A DNA stretch of 12,803 bases from the NCBI GenBank assembly GCA_035715725.1, contig DASTKT010000156.1, forward strand, positions 1-12,803, given 5' to 3'. This document shows, piece after piece, positions 12,767-12,803 of the stretch. The DNA comes from JADGGV01 sp035715725 (GTDB lineage Bacteria > Gemmatimonadota > Gemmatimonadetes > Longimicrobiales > RSA9). The first letter of the stretch is position 1; each line of letters begins with the position of its first letter. The translations under genes and the position numbers were made by a program. A model generated the notes under the pieces. The model saw only the letters and a list, made by a program, of their open reading frames with translations, had not been told where the DNA came from and searched no databases.

Positions 12767-12803
12767 CAGGTCGGTGGTCCAGATCGCTGAGGTCCCCGCT
12801 CTG

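Overview
The window comes from a very GC-rich bacterium with strong G/C third-position bias. It has a Gram-negative envelope: a porin-like barrel ending in Phe, a lipoprotein, and secreted proteins with Sec signals. The mix of genes (holin-X/DUF3618 membrane proteins, a tyrosine-glycine-rich secreted protein, a DUF445 protein, a secreted HExxH protease) fits Gemmatimonadota or a neighbouring soil phylum. That placement is an inference, because no phylogenetic marker is present.

Layout. 15-656 (+) is an alpha/beta hydrolase, which converges on and overlaps a small lipoprotein gene (648-998, -). A 439-bp divergent intergenic region follows. Next is a co-directional cluster of envelope genes: a holin-X-like protein (1438-1926), a single-anchor soluble-helix protein (1991-2599), a DUF3618 protein with two anchors and amphipathic helices (2603-3550), and a YihY/BrkB membrane protein (3622-4551). 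Strong GC hairpins without T tracts lie in two of the gaps. After about 220 bp comes an orphan sensor histidine kinase (4775-6283). It is followed by a barrel protein (6436-7371) and a secreted protein with a Gly/Tyr region and a Ser tail (7387-8709), which look like an operon. A DUF445 membrane protein (8717-10021, -) converges on the last of these.

The stretch 10022-11400 is gene-poor and looks like a decay or insertion zone. It holds a C-terminal remnant of an ornithine cyclodeaminase/mu-crystallin family gene (10199-10396), a small putative membrane or secreted ORF (10663-11034) whose 3' end is made of repeats, a long bulged palindrome joined to a 36-bp-period tandem repeat (10918-11045), and a very stable hairpin (11074-11105). 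The window ends with a secreted HExxH metalloprotease (11401-12759), whose stop codon lies inside a perfect hairpin.

Together the genes describe cell-envelope physiology: anchored helical proteins, membrane proteins, a membrane sensor, an outer-membrane barrel and secreted proteins. No defence locus, CRISPR array, transposase, tRNA or rRNA is visible. The most unusual items are the repeat/palindrome element at 10918-11045, the gene remnant beside it, and the tandem family of NP-motif membrane anchors at 1438-3550.
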